Assembly (NCBI GenBank): GCA_049299895.1
Contig: JBAQYF010000019.1
Span: forward strand, 73,231-137,230
Length of the DNA: 64,000 nucleotides
Reading direction: 5' to 3'
Origin: CAIYYO01 sp049299895
Lineage (GTDB): Archaea; Altiarchaeota; Altiarchaeia; IMC4; QMZM01
Position 1 is the first letter of the stretch, and each line of letters begins with the position of its first letter. Shown here one piece after another: positions 17,245 to 24,227 of this stretch. The position numbers and the translations under genes were made by a program. Under the pieces are notes generated by a model. The model did not search any database. It was not told the origin of the DNA and was given only the letters and a program-made list of their open reading frames with translations.

Positions 17245-17692
17245 TTTCTTCCTCCCCGCACACCCTCATGAATATCTCCCTGACTTTGTCGAGCGACGCG
17301 CACAGCGCCTCCAGATCCCCGTCGGAAAGTTTCGAAAGGTTTTTCTTTATCTCCTCCTTTTCTTCTACGCGATGCTTCAACATGAACGCCTTCCCGGCTT
17401 CGGTCAATGAGATATTTATTATCCTCCGATCGTTCGCATCATAAGTCCTCTCCAGCTTCCCGTCATTTATTAGGCGGTCGATAAGAAAGGTCGCCCCGGG
17501 CTTTGAGACGCAAATATTGCGCCCAAGCTCGGACATGGACATGGAACCCTTACGCAGAAGGATCCCCATTATCATGTAATGGCCGGGATTTAGGCCCTCT
17601 GTATTCTTGTGCCAGGCCGTGACCTTCCGGTAAAAAAAAGGCAGGAACATATGCAGCCGGTCTGCGATCGCCTCAAGCTTTTCGTCGTCCAT
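17234..17692 (-). CDS. MarR-family transcriptional regulator
   Basis: 152 residues. Central winged helix: SMSMSELGRNICVSKPGATF as the helix-turn-helix, LIDRLINDGKLERTYDANDR into the wing with the family D-x-R motif, RIINISLTEAGK after it, and helical dimer ends. It starts 6 bases after the CARDB stop and overlaps the HlyD gene. Likely represses its own operon by binding the palindromes at 19321-19371 and releases when an exported compound binds; ligand unknown. Confidence 0.88.
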   Translation of the reverse strand: MDDEKLEAIADRLHMFLPFFYRKVTAWHKNTEGLNPGHYMIMGILLRKGSMSMSELGRNICVSKPGATFLIDRLINDGKLERTYDANDRRIINISLTEAGKAFMLKHRVEEKEEIKKNLSKLSDGDLEALCASLDKVREIFMRVCGEEENAK

Positions 17693-17698
17693 CTTGCT

Positions 17699-19315
17699 TT
17701 ATGCACCCTCTTTTTCAGGCAGCGCCTTTACGGCCTTGGACTTCTGCGCCCCAGACCGGGATAAGAATGACACGATGAGGCCCAGGGCAACGAGTGCCAT
17801 CAGACCCTCCAGACCCATTATCAAAGGAGATACGCTCCCAGAGGATTGCCTGGCCGAATACTCCTGCCCTGAAAGAACGTTCACATCGACGTCCGATAAA
17901 ACGATCTGATCGACATTGCTGTTCGTCTCTTTATACTGCAGCCGGACCGTCAATGGGATCGTCCCGGACGACGCGTTTTTATTAACCGTTATCTCGTAGT
18001 CTTCTGTGACCGTCGCATCCGAACCAAGGTTCCCGACGTAGGATTCCGCAGGCAGGCTCACCGCATAGTTTTCCGTCGGCAGCAACCCGACGCTGAGGAA
18101 CTTTACCTCGGCATAACCCTTGTTGACGACGCTTAAAGTGACGCGGCCCGTAGTCCCGGGGGCAAGGAGATCGCTCCTTTCCAGGAAGAGTTGCAACTCC
18201 GGCTTACCGTCCAGAGCAAGGCCGATGGTCTTCTTAACGGCGTACTTGACCCCTGCGGCATCGAAGTATTCTATCGTAAGAGGTATCTCGTAAGCCTTTA
18301 CGTCGGCCTGCGAATCCACCAAAAGCCGGAAGGAAACGTCCTCCTTCCCGTGTTTTCCTATGTCCCCGATGAAGCGCTCGGACGAACCGATAGGAGTAAA
18401 GGGACTAGACAACTGGGCAGTAACGCTCACGTCATTTGCCTGCGCGCTTCCGAGGTTTTCCAGGGATACCGTGACGTTCACAGCAGTCCCCGGGCTTGCG
18501 CTCGTATACGAGACGTCCGATACCTTGAAGTCCGCATCGCTCCTCTGAACGTCGATACTCACGGGAAGATTCTCCTTCATGGAATTCCCGGAGATATCCG
18601 AATAATCCATCAACAGGGAAAAAGAGCATACCCCAACATTAGAAGGCTTGATGTCATACTCCAGGCGGAAATCCTGCCCGCGGGAAACGTCCCCGACAAA
18701 CACCTTGGACGAACCGATCACGGATGCGCACGCGGCCTGGGCCGGATCAGGGCCAAGCGTCGCAGAAACGCCCTTTGCCCCGTCCTGAGTCGAACCGGTG
18801 ATGACCAATTTACCCGCGGAATCCTTGGAGAAAACATCCTTCACAACCGCTATCTGGAAGTTCGCACTCACATAGACCCTCACTGGAAAATCCCAGACAG
18901 TCTCCTGATCGTTCTCAAGCTTCCCTGAACTGTCATACCCGTCGTAATTGATCCTGACCTGTATGTTATGCAAGCCTATGTACGCGTCCTTTGAAACGGT
19001 CAACGTCGAAGATACCGTCTTGATGGAGTAGGGCTCCATCTTCCCAAGATCCCACTTCTTATTGACCGCGATGCTCCCGGTCTCGGGAACAGACAACTGG
19101 ACATCCTCTGCCGCCTGAGGCCCCACGTTCCTGATAACTATCTGCAGCACCCCGGAATCGCCAGGTTTCAGGTTCGAATCCACGTGCGTCAGATCGTAGT
19201 CCAGCACGACGTTCGTCGGGCTGACGCTCTTATCATCGGCAGCATAAGCAGTCATGCTCGATAATACAAACAAGATCGCCAAAAATATTCCAAAAAAGTT
19301 CCGTTTATTTTCCAT
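17699..19315 (-). CDS. Secreted membrane-anchored CARDB/COG1361 protein (module 1)
   Basis: 538 residues. Signal peptide (1-25, ending AYA), then repeated Ig-like CARDB domains, each with the NxG-type strand (IVIRNVGPQAAEDVQLSVP, VSLENLGSAQANDVSV, SVVNKGYAEVKFLS), and a C-terminal membrane helix (LMGLEGLMALVALGLIVSF) with a short basic tail. The N-terminal roughly 130 residues are clearly paralogous to those of the protein at 22656-24227 (NLKPGDSGVLQIVIRNVG against NLQPGDSGVMSLVIKNIG). First gene of the operon, so the most strongly tied to the promoter. Its place with an MFS/HlyD pump suggests an extracytoplasmic accessory part; the role is inferred. Confidence 0.8.
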   Translation of the reverse strand: MENKRNFFGIFLAILFVLSSMTAYAADDKSVSPTNVVLDYDLTHVDSNLKPGDSGVLQIVIRNVGPQAAEDVQLSVPETGSIAVNKKWDLGKMEPYSIKTVSSTLTVSKDAYIGLHNIQVRINYDGYDSSGKLENDQETVWDFPVRVYVSANFQIAVVKDVFSKDSAGKLVITGSTQDGAKGVSATLGPDPAQAACASVIGSSKVFVGDVSRGQDFRLEYDIKPSNVGVCSFSLLMDYSDISGNSMKENLPVSIDVQRSDADFKVSDVSYTSASPGTAVNVTVSLENLGSAQANDVSVTAQLSSPFTPIGSSERFIGDIGKHGKEDVSFRLLVDSQADVKAYEIPLTIEYFDAAGVKYAVKKTIGLALDGKPELQLFLERSDLLAPGTTGRVTLSVVNKGYAEVKFLSVGLLPTENYAVSLPAESYVGNLGSDATVTEDYEITVNKNASSGTIPLTVRLQYKETNSNVDQIVLSDVDVNVLSGQEYSARQSSGSVSPLIMGLEGLMALVALGLIVSFLSRSGAQKSKAVKALPEKEGA

Positions 19316-19320
19316 TTTTA

Positions 19321-19371
19321 TAGTTCAACTGTAAAATAGTTCAATATTTGAACTGTTATTTAGTTGAACTA
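19321..19371 (-). promoter_or_regulatory. MarR operator candidate: nested inverted repeats in the module 1 leader
   Basis: Three symmetric elements: TAGTTCAACT (19321-19330) pairs with AGTTGAACTA (19362-19371), and between them AGTTCAA-TAT-TTGAACT (19338-19354) is a perfect palindrome. The minus-strand TATA (TTATTTATAAAC, about 19388-19399) puts transcription start near 19365, so bound repressor would sit on the start and leader of the operon beginning at 19315. Confidence 0.65.
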
Positions 19372-19432
19372 ATTATCCGCACTAGAAGTTTATAAATAAG
19401 AAAAAAAGATCAGATGGTTCACATAATATACC

Positions 19433-19479
19433 CATAACAGGTTTTATGCGAAGAAAACTTCGCATAAAAACTAGTTATA
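19433..19479 (+). repeat. attC-like inverted repeat, site 0
   Basis: ATAAC (19434-19438) and GTTAT (19474-19478) enclose a long hairpin: GTTTTATGCGAAG (19441-19453), loop AAAA, CTTCGCATAAAAAC (19458-19471) with one extra base in the right arm. The order ATAAC / inner arm / loop / inner arm / GTTAT matches integron attC layout (R'', L'', L', R'). At 47 bases it is shorter than typical attC sites. It could instead be an operator hairpin for hicBA. Confidence 0.4.
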
Positions 19480-19550
19480 TGAAATTTCAGTTTTGGCTTG
19501 TTTTCTTCTTTTTCCGGCGATATATATGCGAAAAAGCCGCTATTCCTATT

Positions 19551-19778
19551 ATGAGAGGCGATAAAATCCAAACCTTTACGGCTGTCTTGCATAAAGAAGA
19601 AGACATGTATGTCGCCGAATGTCCCGAGGTTGGCACGGTCAGCCAGGGAGAGACCATAGAAGAGGCAGTAAGCAATCTTAAAGAAGCTACCGAGCTTTAT
19701 CTCTGTGAATTTCCCCTAAAAGAAAAGACCAAGACCTTGATGACGACTTTCGAGGTCGCCTACAGTGCCAGCGCTTAG
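19551..19778 (+). CDS. hicB: HicB-family antitoxin
   Basis: 75 residues from ATG 19551; the frame opens upstream at 19446, but that part runs through the hairpin and reads unlike protein. It has FTAVLHKEEDMYVAECPEVG and the VSQGETIEEAVSNLKEATEL pattern of HicB (RNase-H-like fold). A TATA-like GATATATATG is at about 19519-19528, giving a near-leaderless start. The 3' end overlaps hicA by 14 bases. Neutralises HicA and probably autoregulates; no separate DNA-binding domain is present, as in short HicB forms. Confidence 0.88.
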   Translation: MRGDKIQTFTAVLHKEEDMYVAECPEVGTVSQGETIEEAVSNLKEATELYLCEFPLKEKTKTLMTTFEVAYSASA

Positions 19779-19995
19779 AAAAGTTTCAGGAGAAAAGGCC
19801 ATTAAGATTCTATGCAACAAACTGGGCTTCCAAGTAACAGGCAGAACAGGAAGCCACGTACGACTATCTAAAATGACACCAGACGGAAAAATAGGAACCG
19901 TCGTACCCATGCACAACGAATTAAAGATCGGAACACTCAAAAGCGTACTAAAACTGGCGAAGATCGACGAAGAAGAATTCTCAAAATATTTATAA
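19765..19995 (+). CDS. hicA: HicA-family mRNA interferase toxin
   Basis: 76 residues from GTG 19765, giving the usual start PALRKVSGEKAIKIL. The catalytic histidine lies in RTGSHVRL (about residue 31), followed by the VVPMHNELKIGTLKSVLK end of the dsRBD-like fold. It degrades mRNA unless bound by HicB. Toxin after antitoxin in this order is common in Archaea and in mobile cassettes. Complete. Confidence 0.9.
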   Translation: MPALRKVSGEKAIKILCNKLGFQVTGRTGSHVRLSKMTPDGKIGTVVPMHNELKIGTLKSVLKLAKIDEEEFSKYL

Positions 19996-20046
19996 GAAGC
20001 CAAAATCGAAACTCTCGCGAGCGCGCTCGGTGCTGATCGCACTCAC

Positions 20047-20133
20047 ATAACACGCATTTAACGGCTCACTCGCTTCGCTCGTTCGGCCCAAATTCTGGCT
20101 ACGGCCAGAACTTCGTTAAATGCGGGACGTTAT
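20047..20133 (+). repeat. attC-like inverted repeat, site 1
   Basis: ATAAC (20047-20051) and GTTAT (20129-20133) flank a perfect 11-base pair of arms, CGCATTTAACG (20053-20063) and CGTTAAATGCG (20114-20124), separated on the right by GGAC. The centre holds a secondary hairpin (TTCTGGC-TAC-GGCCAGAA, about 20093-20110). Size (87 bases) and layout fit an integron attC with R''/R' of the ATAAC...GTTAT type and a few extra bases beside one inner arm. It lies exactly between the HicBA and AbrB-RelE cassettes. Confidence 0.55.
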
Positions 20134-20215
20134 ACGCAATTCAAAAATCCTGTCGTTTTCCGTCGACCGACGGTTTATTAACTCGTAAGACCAATCTTAT
20201 CATAGGTGATTTGAA

Positions 20216-20485
20216 ATGATAAACGTCGATTTTACCAAGATGAGCTCCAAAGGCCAGATAGTCATACCTCAGGAGATGAGAAAAGGGCTAGATGTTGGAG
20301 ACCGGTTCATCATAATCCGCAGAGACAACGAGATCATATTGAAACCAGCAGACGATCTTGAAGAGAATTTCTTGGAAGACCTAAATTTCGCAAAAAAGAC
20401 CCTGGCGTCGCTCGATAAGTACGGCAAGGGCAAGTTCAAGGAGATTGAGGGCAAAGATTTCCTAAAAGAACTTGAGAAATGGTAA
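20216..20485 (+). CDS. AbrB/SpoVT-domain antitoxin
   Basis: 89 residues, ATG preceded by AGGTGATTT. Swapped-hairpin AbrB domain at 6-48: KMSSKGQIVIPQEMRKGLDV and FIIIRRDNEIILKP; a helical tail (50-89) that would wrap the toxin. Stop overlaps the toxin start (ATGGTAA, 20479-20485). Expected to bind its own promoter and neutralise the RelE-like toxin. A TATA-like GTTTATTAAC lies at about 20171-20180. Confidence 0.87.
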   Translation: MINVDFTKMSSKGQIVIPQEMRKGLDVGDRFIIIRRDNEIILKPADDLEENFLEDLNFAKKTLASLDKYGKGKFKEIEGKDFLKELEKW

Positions 20486-20727
20486 CAGTCGCGTACGACA
20501 AAAGGTTCGAGCGGACCATCAAAAAAATAAAAGACGAGGGACTAAAGGAAAGAGTTAAGAAGCAGATAGCAAAGGTGGTAGAAAACCCTGAAACGGGAAA
20601 ACCGATGCGCTTCATCCGAAAAGACACACGAGAAGTATACGTTCCACCATTTCGTCTATCGTATGCATACCTGAAAGAAGAGGACAAAATAATATTCCTC
20701 GAATTATACCACAAAGACGAACAATAG
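20479..20727 (+). CDS. RelE/ParE-superfamily toxin
   Basis: 82 residues with the compact RelE fold: VAYDKRFERTIKKIKDEGLK, ENPETGKPMRFIRKDTREVY, RLSYAYLKEEDKIIFLELYHKDEQ. The R...Y/H residues toward the end are in the usual positions for ribosome-dependent mRNA cleavage. Overlaps the AbrB antitoxin by seven bases. Whether it is active cannot be told from sequence. Confidence 0.85.
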   Translation: MVTVAYDKRFERTIKKIKDEGLKERVKKQIAKVVENPETGKPMRFIRKDTREVYVPPFRLSYAYLKEEDKIIFLELYHKDEQ

Positions 20728-20782
20728 GAACAGGATTTTTGAACTTCTCGTAGCCTACGGCTCCTCGACCTTTACAGGGCGC

Positions 20783-20977
20783 ATAACAAAGGACGCTGTC
20801 TCATAATTCGGTTTTTTATCATTTTAATTTAAAAGGGTTTTTTAAGCCGTATAAACTGCAATTCGTAACGTGATTTTTAATTATGGGACAGCCTGAGGCA
20901 TTTAAACGGCTCGTTCGGCCTGCGGCCTCACTTGGCTCAAATCCCCTTAGGGGACTTCGTTAAATCACATACATTAT
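20783..20977 (+). repeat. attC-like repeat, site 2, interrupted and degenerate
   Basis: ATAAC at 20783-20787; then a 98-base insertion (20795-20892); then CATTTAAACGG (20899-20909), the shared core AACGGCTCGTTCGGC (20905-20919), and the right arm CGTTAAAT (20958-20965), ending in CATTATA (20972-20978) where an intact site would have GTTAT. The core and the TCGTTAAAT arm are shared with site 1. Probably a damaged recombination site. Confidence 0.4.
20795..20892. mobile_element. 98-bp MITE-like insertion
   Basis: GCTGTCTCATAATT (20795-20808) and AATTATGGGACAGC (20879-20892) are inverted repeats matching at 13 of 14 positions around an AT-rich centre with no gene. Ends of the type GCTGTCCCATAATT occur on DDE-type insertion sequences, so this is probably a non-autonomous derivative that landed in site 2. 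No clear target duplication is visible. Confidence 0.5.
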
Positions 20978-20983
20978 ATTCAA

Positions 20984-21760
20984 TAAATCTGGAGCCCTCA
21001 GCATTCAGAAAAATATTTAATATCCAAAGTTGTATTATAAGATAAGATATATGATGGAAAATAAAAATTTGGGTAATAAGATTTTTCAGATCATACTAAT
21101 TATCGAAGTAATTGCAGTCGCTTTGGTGATTATCTTTGATTTCTTTCTTCCGACATTGGTTATCCTTGCTCTGGCTGCTTTTTCCCTTTTAATTCGTAAA
21201 GAAAACATTAAAGCGCTCGGGTTCAAAAAAATAGACAAGCCATTAAAAATGGTTGGAACTATATTTCTGCTCTCTCTTATATGGTCGGTTATCTTGTTGG
21301 CATTTATTATGCCGGTTCTTAATCATTTACTTGGAACGACACAGGACTTATCTGCTTTTGAAGACCTGAAAGGCAATATTGGAAAACTGATCCCTCTTTT
21401 GTTGCTTTCATGGACCCTGGCAGCCTTAGGTGAAGAGACTGCGTATAGGGGTTATCTGCAAAAAATTCTTTATGATCTTTTTGGAAAAAATAAAATAGGA
21501 ATTGTTTTAACAATCGCAATCTCTTCGATTCTATTTGGTCTTGCACATACCGAACAAGGCATTATCGGAGTTGTTTTAACTACATTTGATGCGGTCATTC
21601 TCAGCTTGGTGAAGAGGCATTATAATGACAATTTATGGGCACCAGTATTTTTTCATGGGATAAACAACACTGTCGGTATGATAACCTTCTTTTTTATTGG
21701 ACCAATTTATGGATTTTGGTGATAATTTAAACTATTGAAGAGTTCCGGGCTCCAGATTTA
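20984..21760. repeat. 14-bp inverted repeats bracketing the CPBP gene
   Basis: TAAATCTGGAGCCC (20984-20997) and GGGCTCCAGATTTA (21747-21760) are perfect reverse complements, 14 of 14, one on each side of the protease gene. Symmetry stops exactly at 14 bases. They may mark the ends of a small mobile unit or be paired operators; no transposase is inside. Confidence 0.6.
21051..21722 (+). CDS. CPBP-family intramembrane metalloprotease
   Basis: 223 residues from ATG 21051 (TATA-like AAATATTTAATA at about 21010-21021); an in-frame TTG at 21030 is less likely. Multi-helix membrane protein with the three CPBP/Abi motifs: GEETAYRGYL (Glu-Glu and Arg), FGLAHTEQG (His) and FFHGINNTVG (His, Asn). These residues bind zinc in Rce1-type proteases. 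In bacteria such genes are often linked to bacteriocin self-immunity; the target here is unknown. AT-rich and of different codon style from flanking operons, fitting a transferred cassette. Confidence 0.85.
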   Translation: MMENKNLGNKIFQIILIIEVIAVALVIIFDFFLPTLVILALAAFSLLIRKENIKALGFKKIDKPLKMVGTIFLLSLIWSVILLAFIMPVLNHLLGTTQDLSAFEDLKGNIGKLIPLLLLSWTLAALGEETAYRGYLQKILYDLFGKNKIGIVLTIAISSILFGLAHTEQGIIGVVLTTFDAVILSLVKRHYNDNLWAPVFFHGINNTVGMITFFFIGPIYGFW

Positions 21761-21811
21761 CTCTGAAATTTCCCTTCAGGACGTTGCACTAAATTTCAGC
21801 CTGCAGGGAAT

Positions 21812-21902
21812 AAAACAGCGAGTTGAACGGCTCGTTCGGCTGCGCTTCGCTCGGTCCAAATCCTCGCTTCGGTCGGACTACGCATAATCCGGTATGTTTA
21901 GC
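21812..21902 (+). repeat. attC-like repeat, site 3, degenerate
   Basis: Contains AACGGCTCGTTCGGC (21826-21840), identical over 15 bases to the core of site 2, followed by TCCAAATCC and a GC-rich hairpin region like sites 1 and 2. The outer arms (AAAACAG at about 21813 and TATGTTTAG at about 21893) pair only weakly. A separate inverted repeat, CTGAAATTT (21763-21771) and AAATTTCAG (21791-21799), lies just upstream. Confidence 0.35.
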
Positions 21903-21963
21903 GCAATATAAGCACTGCCCAAAAGAAATGTTTATATATTTATTAAAAAACTAATTCATTATC

Positions 21964-22230
21964 ATGAAACTTAATGACCAGACGATTATTTCCCTTGTTG
22001 CGGGAGCTTGTTTGCTTGGTTTAGTCGTAGTTCTTAAAAATGTGTTATTGATTACGCCGGAGATCTTATCAAGAGACGTTATCCTTTATATTATCTGCTA
22101 TACCGGTTTCATAGCTTCTTTTTCTGCAAAAGATAAAACTAAAAAACAATTCAAACAGGATACGCCTTTATTCTGGAGCATATTGATCGTACTGATAACG
22201 CTGGCAATTATTGCGGTGTATGCTTTATAG
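21964..22230 (+). CDS. Small three-helix membrane protein
   Basis: 88 residues with hydrophobic segments at about 8-26, 38-54 and 68-88, and a KDKTKKQFKQD cytoplasmic loop. A strong TATA element (TTTATATATTTATT) lies at about 21931-21944. No family recognised. It is the last plus-strand gene of the cassette-like array and its stop overlaps the end of the convergent padR gene by six bases. A role as immunity or envelope protein is possible but unsupported. Confidence 0.65.
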   Translation: MKLNDQTIISLVAGACLLGLVVVLKNVLLITPEILSRDVILYIICYTGFIASFSAKDKTKKQFKQDTPLFWSILIVLITLAIIAVYAL

Positions 22231-22659
22231 ACCGGACGGGCTTGCATCTTCCTCCTTCTGGAACAGGGTCAGCCCTTGGTCGCAGCTTTTGACCGAGATG
22301 TTCTTTACAAGGCAGAGCAGGCGCTCTTTTACTTCCAGCAGGAATTCCTCCCCTTTGGAAGTGAGTGCGTAGGTCTTCTTCCCGGGTTTTCCTTCGGTAT
22401 ACGCCCATTCGCCTTTTATGTATTCCTTGTCTTCGAGCCACTGGAGGACGGGATATATCTTTCCCGGGCTTATTTTGACGTTGTATGTCTTCTCAAAGAA
22501 CTTGATTATGTCGTAGCCGTGGGTGTGGCCCTTCGAGATCAGGGAGAGGCACTGCACTATGGCAAAGGATTTCAGGAAGTGCTCGTCTATCCACGCAAGC
22601 AGGGATCCTTCGTCGATCCCGGCGCATTCACCGCCTTTTGAAGCTGCCGGTTCTTTCAT
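22225..22659 (-). CDS. PadR-family transcriptional regulator (module 2)
   Basis: 144 residues. After a 35-residue lead comes the PadR winged helix: ISKGHTHGYDIIKFFEKTY, VKISPGKIYPVLQWLEDKEY, and the wing TEGKPGKKTYALTSKGEEFL, then a dimer helix with a CLVKNISVKSC segment. It starts on the ATGA overlap with the CARDB gene (22656-22659), last gene of the RND-RND-CARDB-PadR operon. Likely controls that operon from the palindrome at 26581-26599. Ligand unknown. Confidence 0.85.
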   Translation of the reverse strand: MKEPAASKGGECAGIDEGSLLAWIDEHFLKSFAIVQCLSLISKGHTHGYDIIKFFEKTYNVKISPGKIYPVLQWLEDKEYIKGEWAYTEGKPGKKTYALTSKGEEFLLEVKERLLCLVKNISVKSCDQGLTLFQKEEDASPSGL

Positions 22660-24227
22660 TCCTCTTTATCTTTGTTCTTTTTCTTGCCTTTGGTTAGAGT
22701 ATATGCGCCTAGCAATAAAACCAAAACAATAACCCCTGCAAGGACATACGTCATAGTGTTGCCGCTTTCTCCTGCCTGGACGCTTACTCGCGCAGTCTTG
22801 GAGAATACGAGCACTACGCCGTCTTTCGTGCAGCGTATCTCGACAGGAAGGAGGTATTCCTTGACCTTCGCATCGCCGTCTACTGTGAAACGGATCACTG
22901 CGTCTCCTTTCTCGCCCTTGTCCAGGTCGCCTATGTATTCGCTTTTGTCGACGAATTCAAAGGGCTGCTCGCTCTTTTTCAGGATCCATACTGTCACTGA
23001 ATCGCATTTGCTTCCCTTGTTTTCTACGTTCACCCGGAGTTCCGCGGAGGCTCCCGCCTTTGCCTGCGTGACCTCTGAGGACAGGTTGAAGTCCGGGTAG
23101 TCCATGACGTCTACTGGAACAATTATCGAAGCATTCTTGTCCGCGTTGTCCGTCTCGTAGCTCAGGGAGAATACCTGCCCGGTTCTTGCAGGCACTGCGT
23201 CCTTGTTTATGTTCGCGTAAAAGGACATTATGCTGTTTGCCCCGGATTTTATCGTTCCAAGATCCTGGGCCTGGACATATGATTTGCTGTTCTCGAAGGG
23301 CGCCTGGGGAACATAGACCACGCGCACGTTCTTTATGTCCGTCGTTCCCTGGTTGTCTATCTTGATCTTCAATTGGACGTCTGCGTCGCCTGCATGTATC
23401 TCTTTTGGGTCGGTCTCGGAAACGGTTATCGATATCTTCGTGTCTCCGACGACTTGCAGCCCAAGAGGCAGGGTCGCGCTTGCAGGGTTGTGGTTCTTGT
23501 CCTTGTAGCTTATGCTCAAGGGGAGAGAGTATGCGCCTGTCGGCAGGCTCTTGTCCAGGTATACCGCGTACTCCAATTCCTTTTTGCCCCCTGACGCGAT
23601 ATCCCCGAGGAACTGTTTCTCTGAGCCTATCACTTTGATGAGGGCGCTGCCGGTTCCAAGCTGGCCTTCGGAGTCATACGCCTCCGCTATTCCCATGTTC
23701 TTTATCCTGACTTTGAGGCTTATCGTATCCCCGGGCCGGGGAACGGCATTTGTATTTATTGCTTCGACCACGAATATTGATTCGCCTTTGACGTTGACGT
23801 TTATCTCCCATGCATCGCTCTTGTCGTTCTCCGCTTTTCCGCGCACGTTGTAGCCGTCGTAGGCGGCGGTTACCCGGATTGTGTGCAGGCCGATCTGCGC
23901 GTTGTCTGCGATGTTGAATTTAGTGGATATGGTTTTGACTTCCCCGGGGAGCATCGTACCCACGTATTCTCTTTTGGATATTTTTATGTCTCCTGCGTCG
24001 GGTATGTATATCTCCACGTGTTCGGCATTCTGTCCGCCTATGTTCTTTATGACCAACGACATCACTCCCGAGTCTCCGGGCTGCAGGTTCGTCTGTATCT
24101 GGCTGAGCGTGTAGTCCAGCGCGAGCTTCGTCTCGGTCACCGACTGCGCGTATCCCGCAGATACAAAAAGCATCAACAATACGCCGTAGAGCATTATCTT
24201 TCCCGTTGTTTTATCCGTCTTATCCAT
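22656..24227 (-). CDS. Secreted membrane-anchored CARDB/COG1361 protein (module 2)
   Basis: 523 residues. Signal peptide (about 1-27, ending GYAQ), CARDB-like domains (IKNIGGQNAEHVEIYIP, VRIKNMGIAEAYDSEG, KIDNQGTTDIKNVRV, VNVENKGSKCDSVTVW), and a C-terminal helix (MTYVLAGVIVLVLLLGAYTL) with a KKKNKDKEE tail. Paralogue of the module 1 protein, including the IGLHTIRVTAAYDGY motif against IGLHNIQVRINYDGY. Overlaps the second RND gene by 8 bases and padR by 4, so tightly coupled. Probably works outside the membrane with the RND proteins. Confidence 0.82.
   Translation of the reverse strand: MDKTDKTTGKIMLYGVLLMLFVSAGYAQSVTETKLALDYTLSQIQTNLQPGDSGVMSLVIKNIGGQNAEHVEIYIPDAGDIKISKREYVGTMLPGEVKTISTKFNIADNAQIGLHTIRVTAAYDGYNVRGKAENDKSDAWEINVNVKGESIFVVEAINTNAVPRPGDTISLKVRIKNMGIAEAYDSEGQLGTGSALIKVIGSEKQFLGDIASGGKKELEYAVYLDKSLPTGAYSLPLSISYKDKNHNPASATLPLGLQVVGDTKISITVSETDPKEIHAGDADVQLKIKIDNQGTTDIKNVRVVYVPQAPFENSKSYVQAQDLGTIKSGANSIMSFYANINKDAVPARTGQVFSLSYETDNADKNASIIVPVDVMDYPDFNLSSEVTQAKAGASAELRVNVENKGSKCDSVTVWILKKSEQPFEFVDKSEYIGDLDKGEKGDAVIRFTVDGDAKVKEYLLPVEIRCTKDGVVLVFSKTARVSVQAGESGNTMTYVLAGVIVLVLLLGAYTLTKGKKKNKDKEE

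Noticed and set aside
19168..19190. GGTTCGAATCC-like T-loop sequence suggesting a tRNA
   Set aside because: It lies inside the CARDB gene as codons for SNLKPG; there is no acceptor or anticodon stem around it.
20030..21910. CRISPR array suggested by repeated palindromic stretches
   Set aside because: The repeats are 0.7-0.9 kb apart with genes between them and are not identical, which does not fit a repeat-spacer array.
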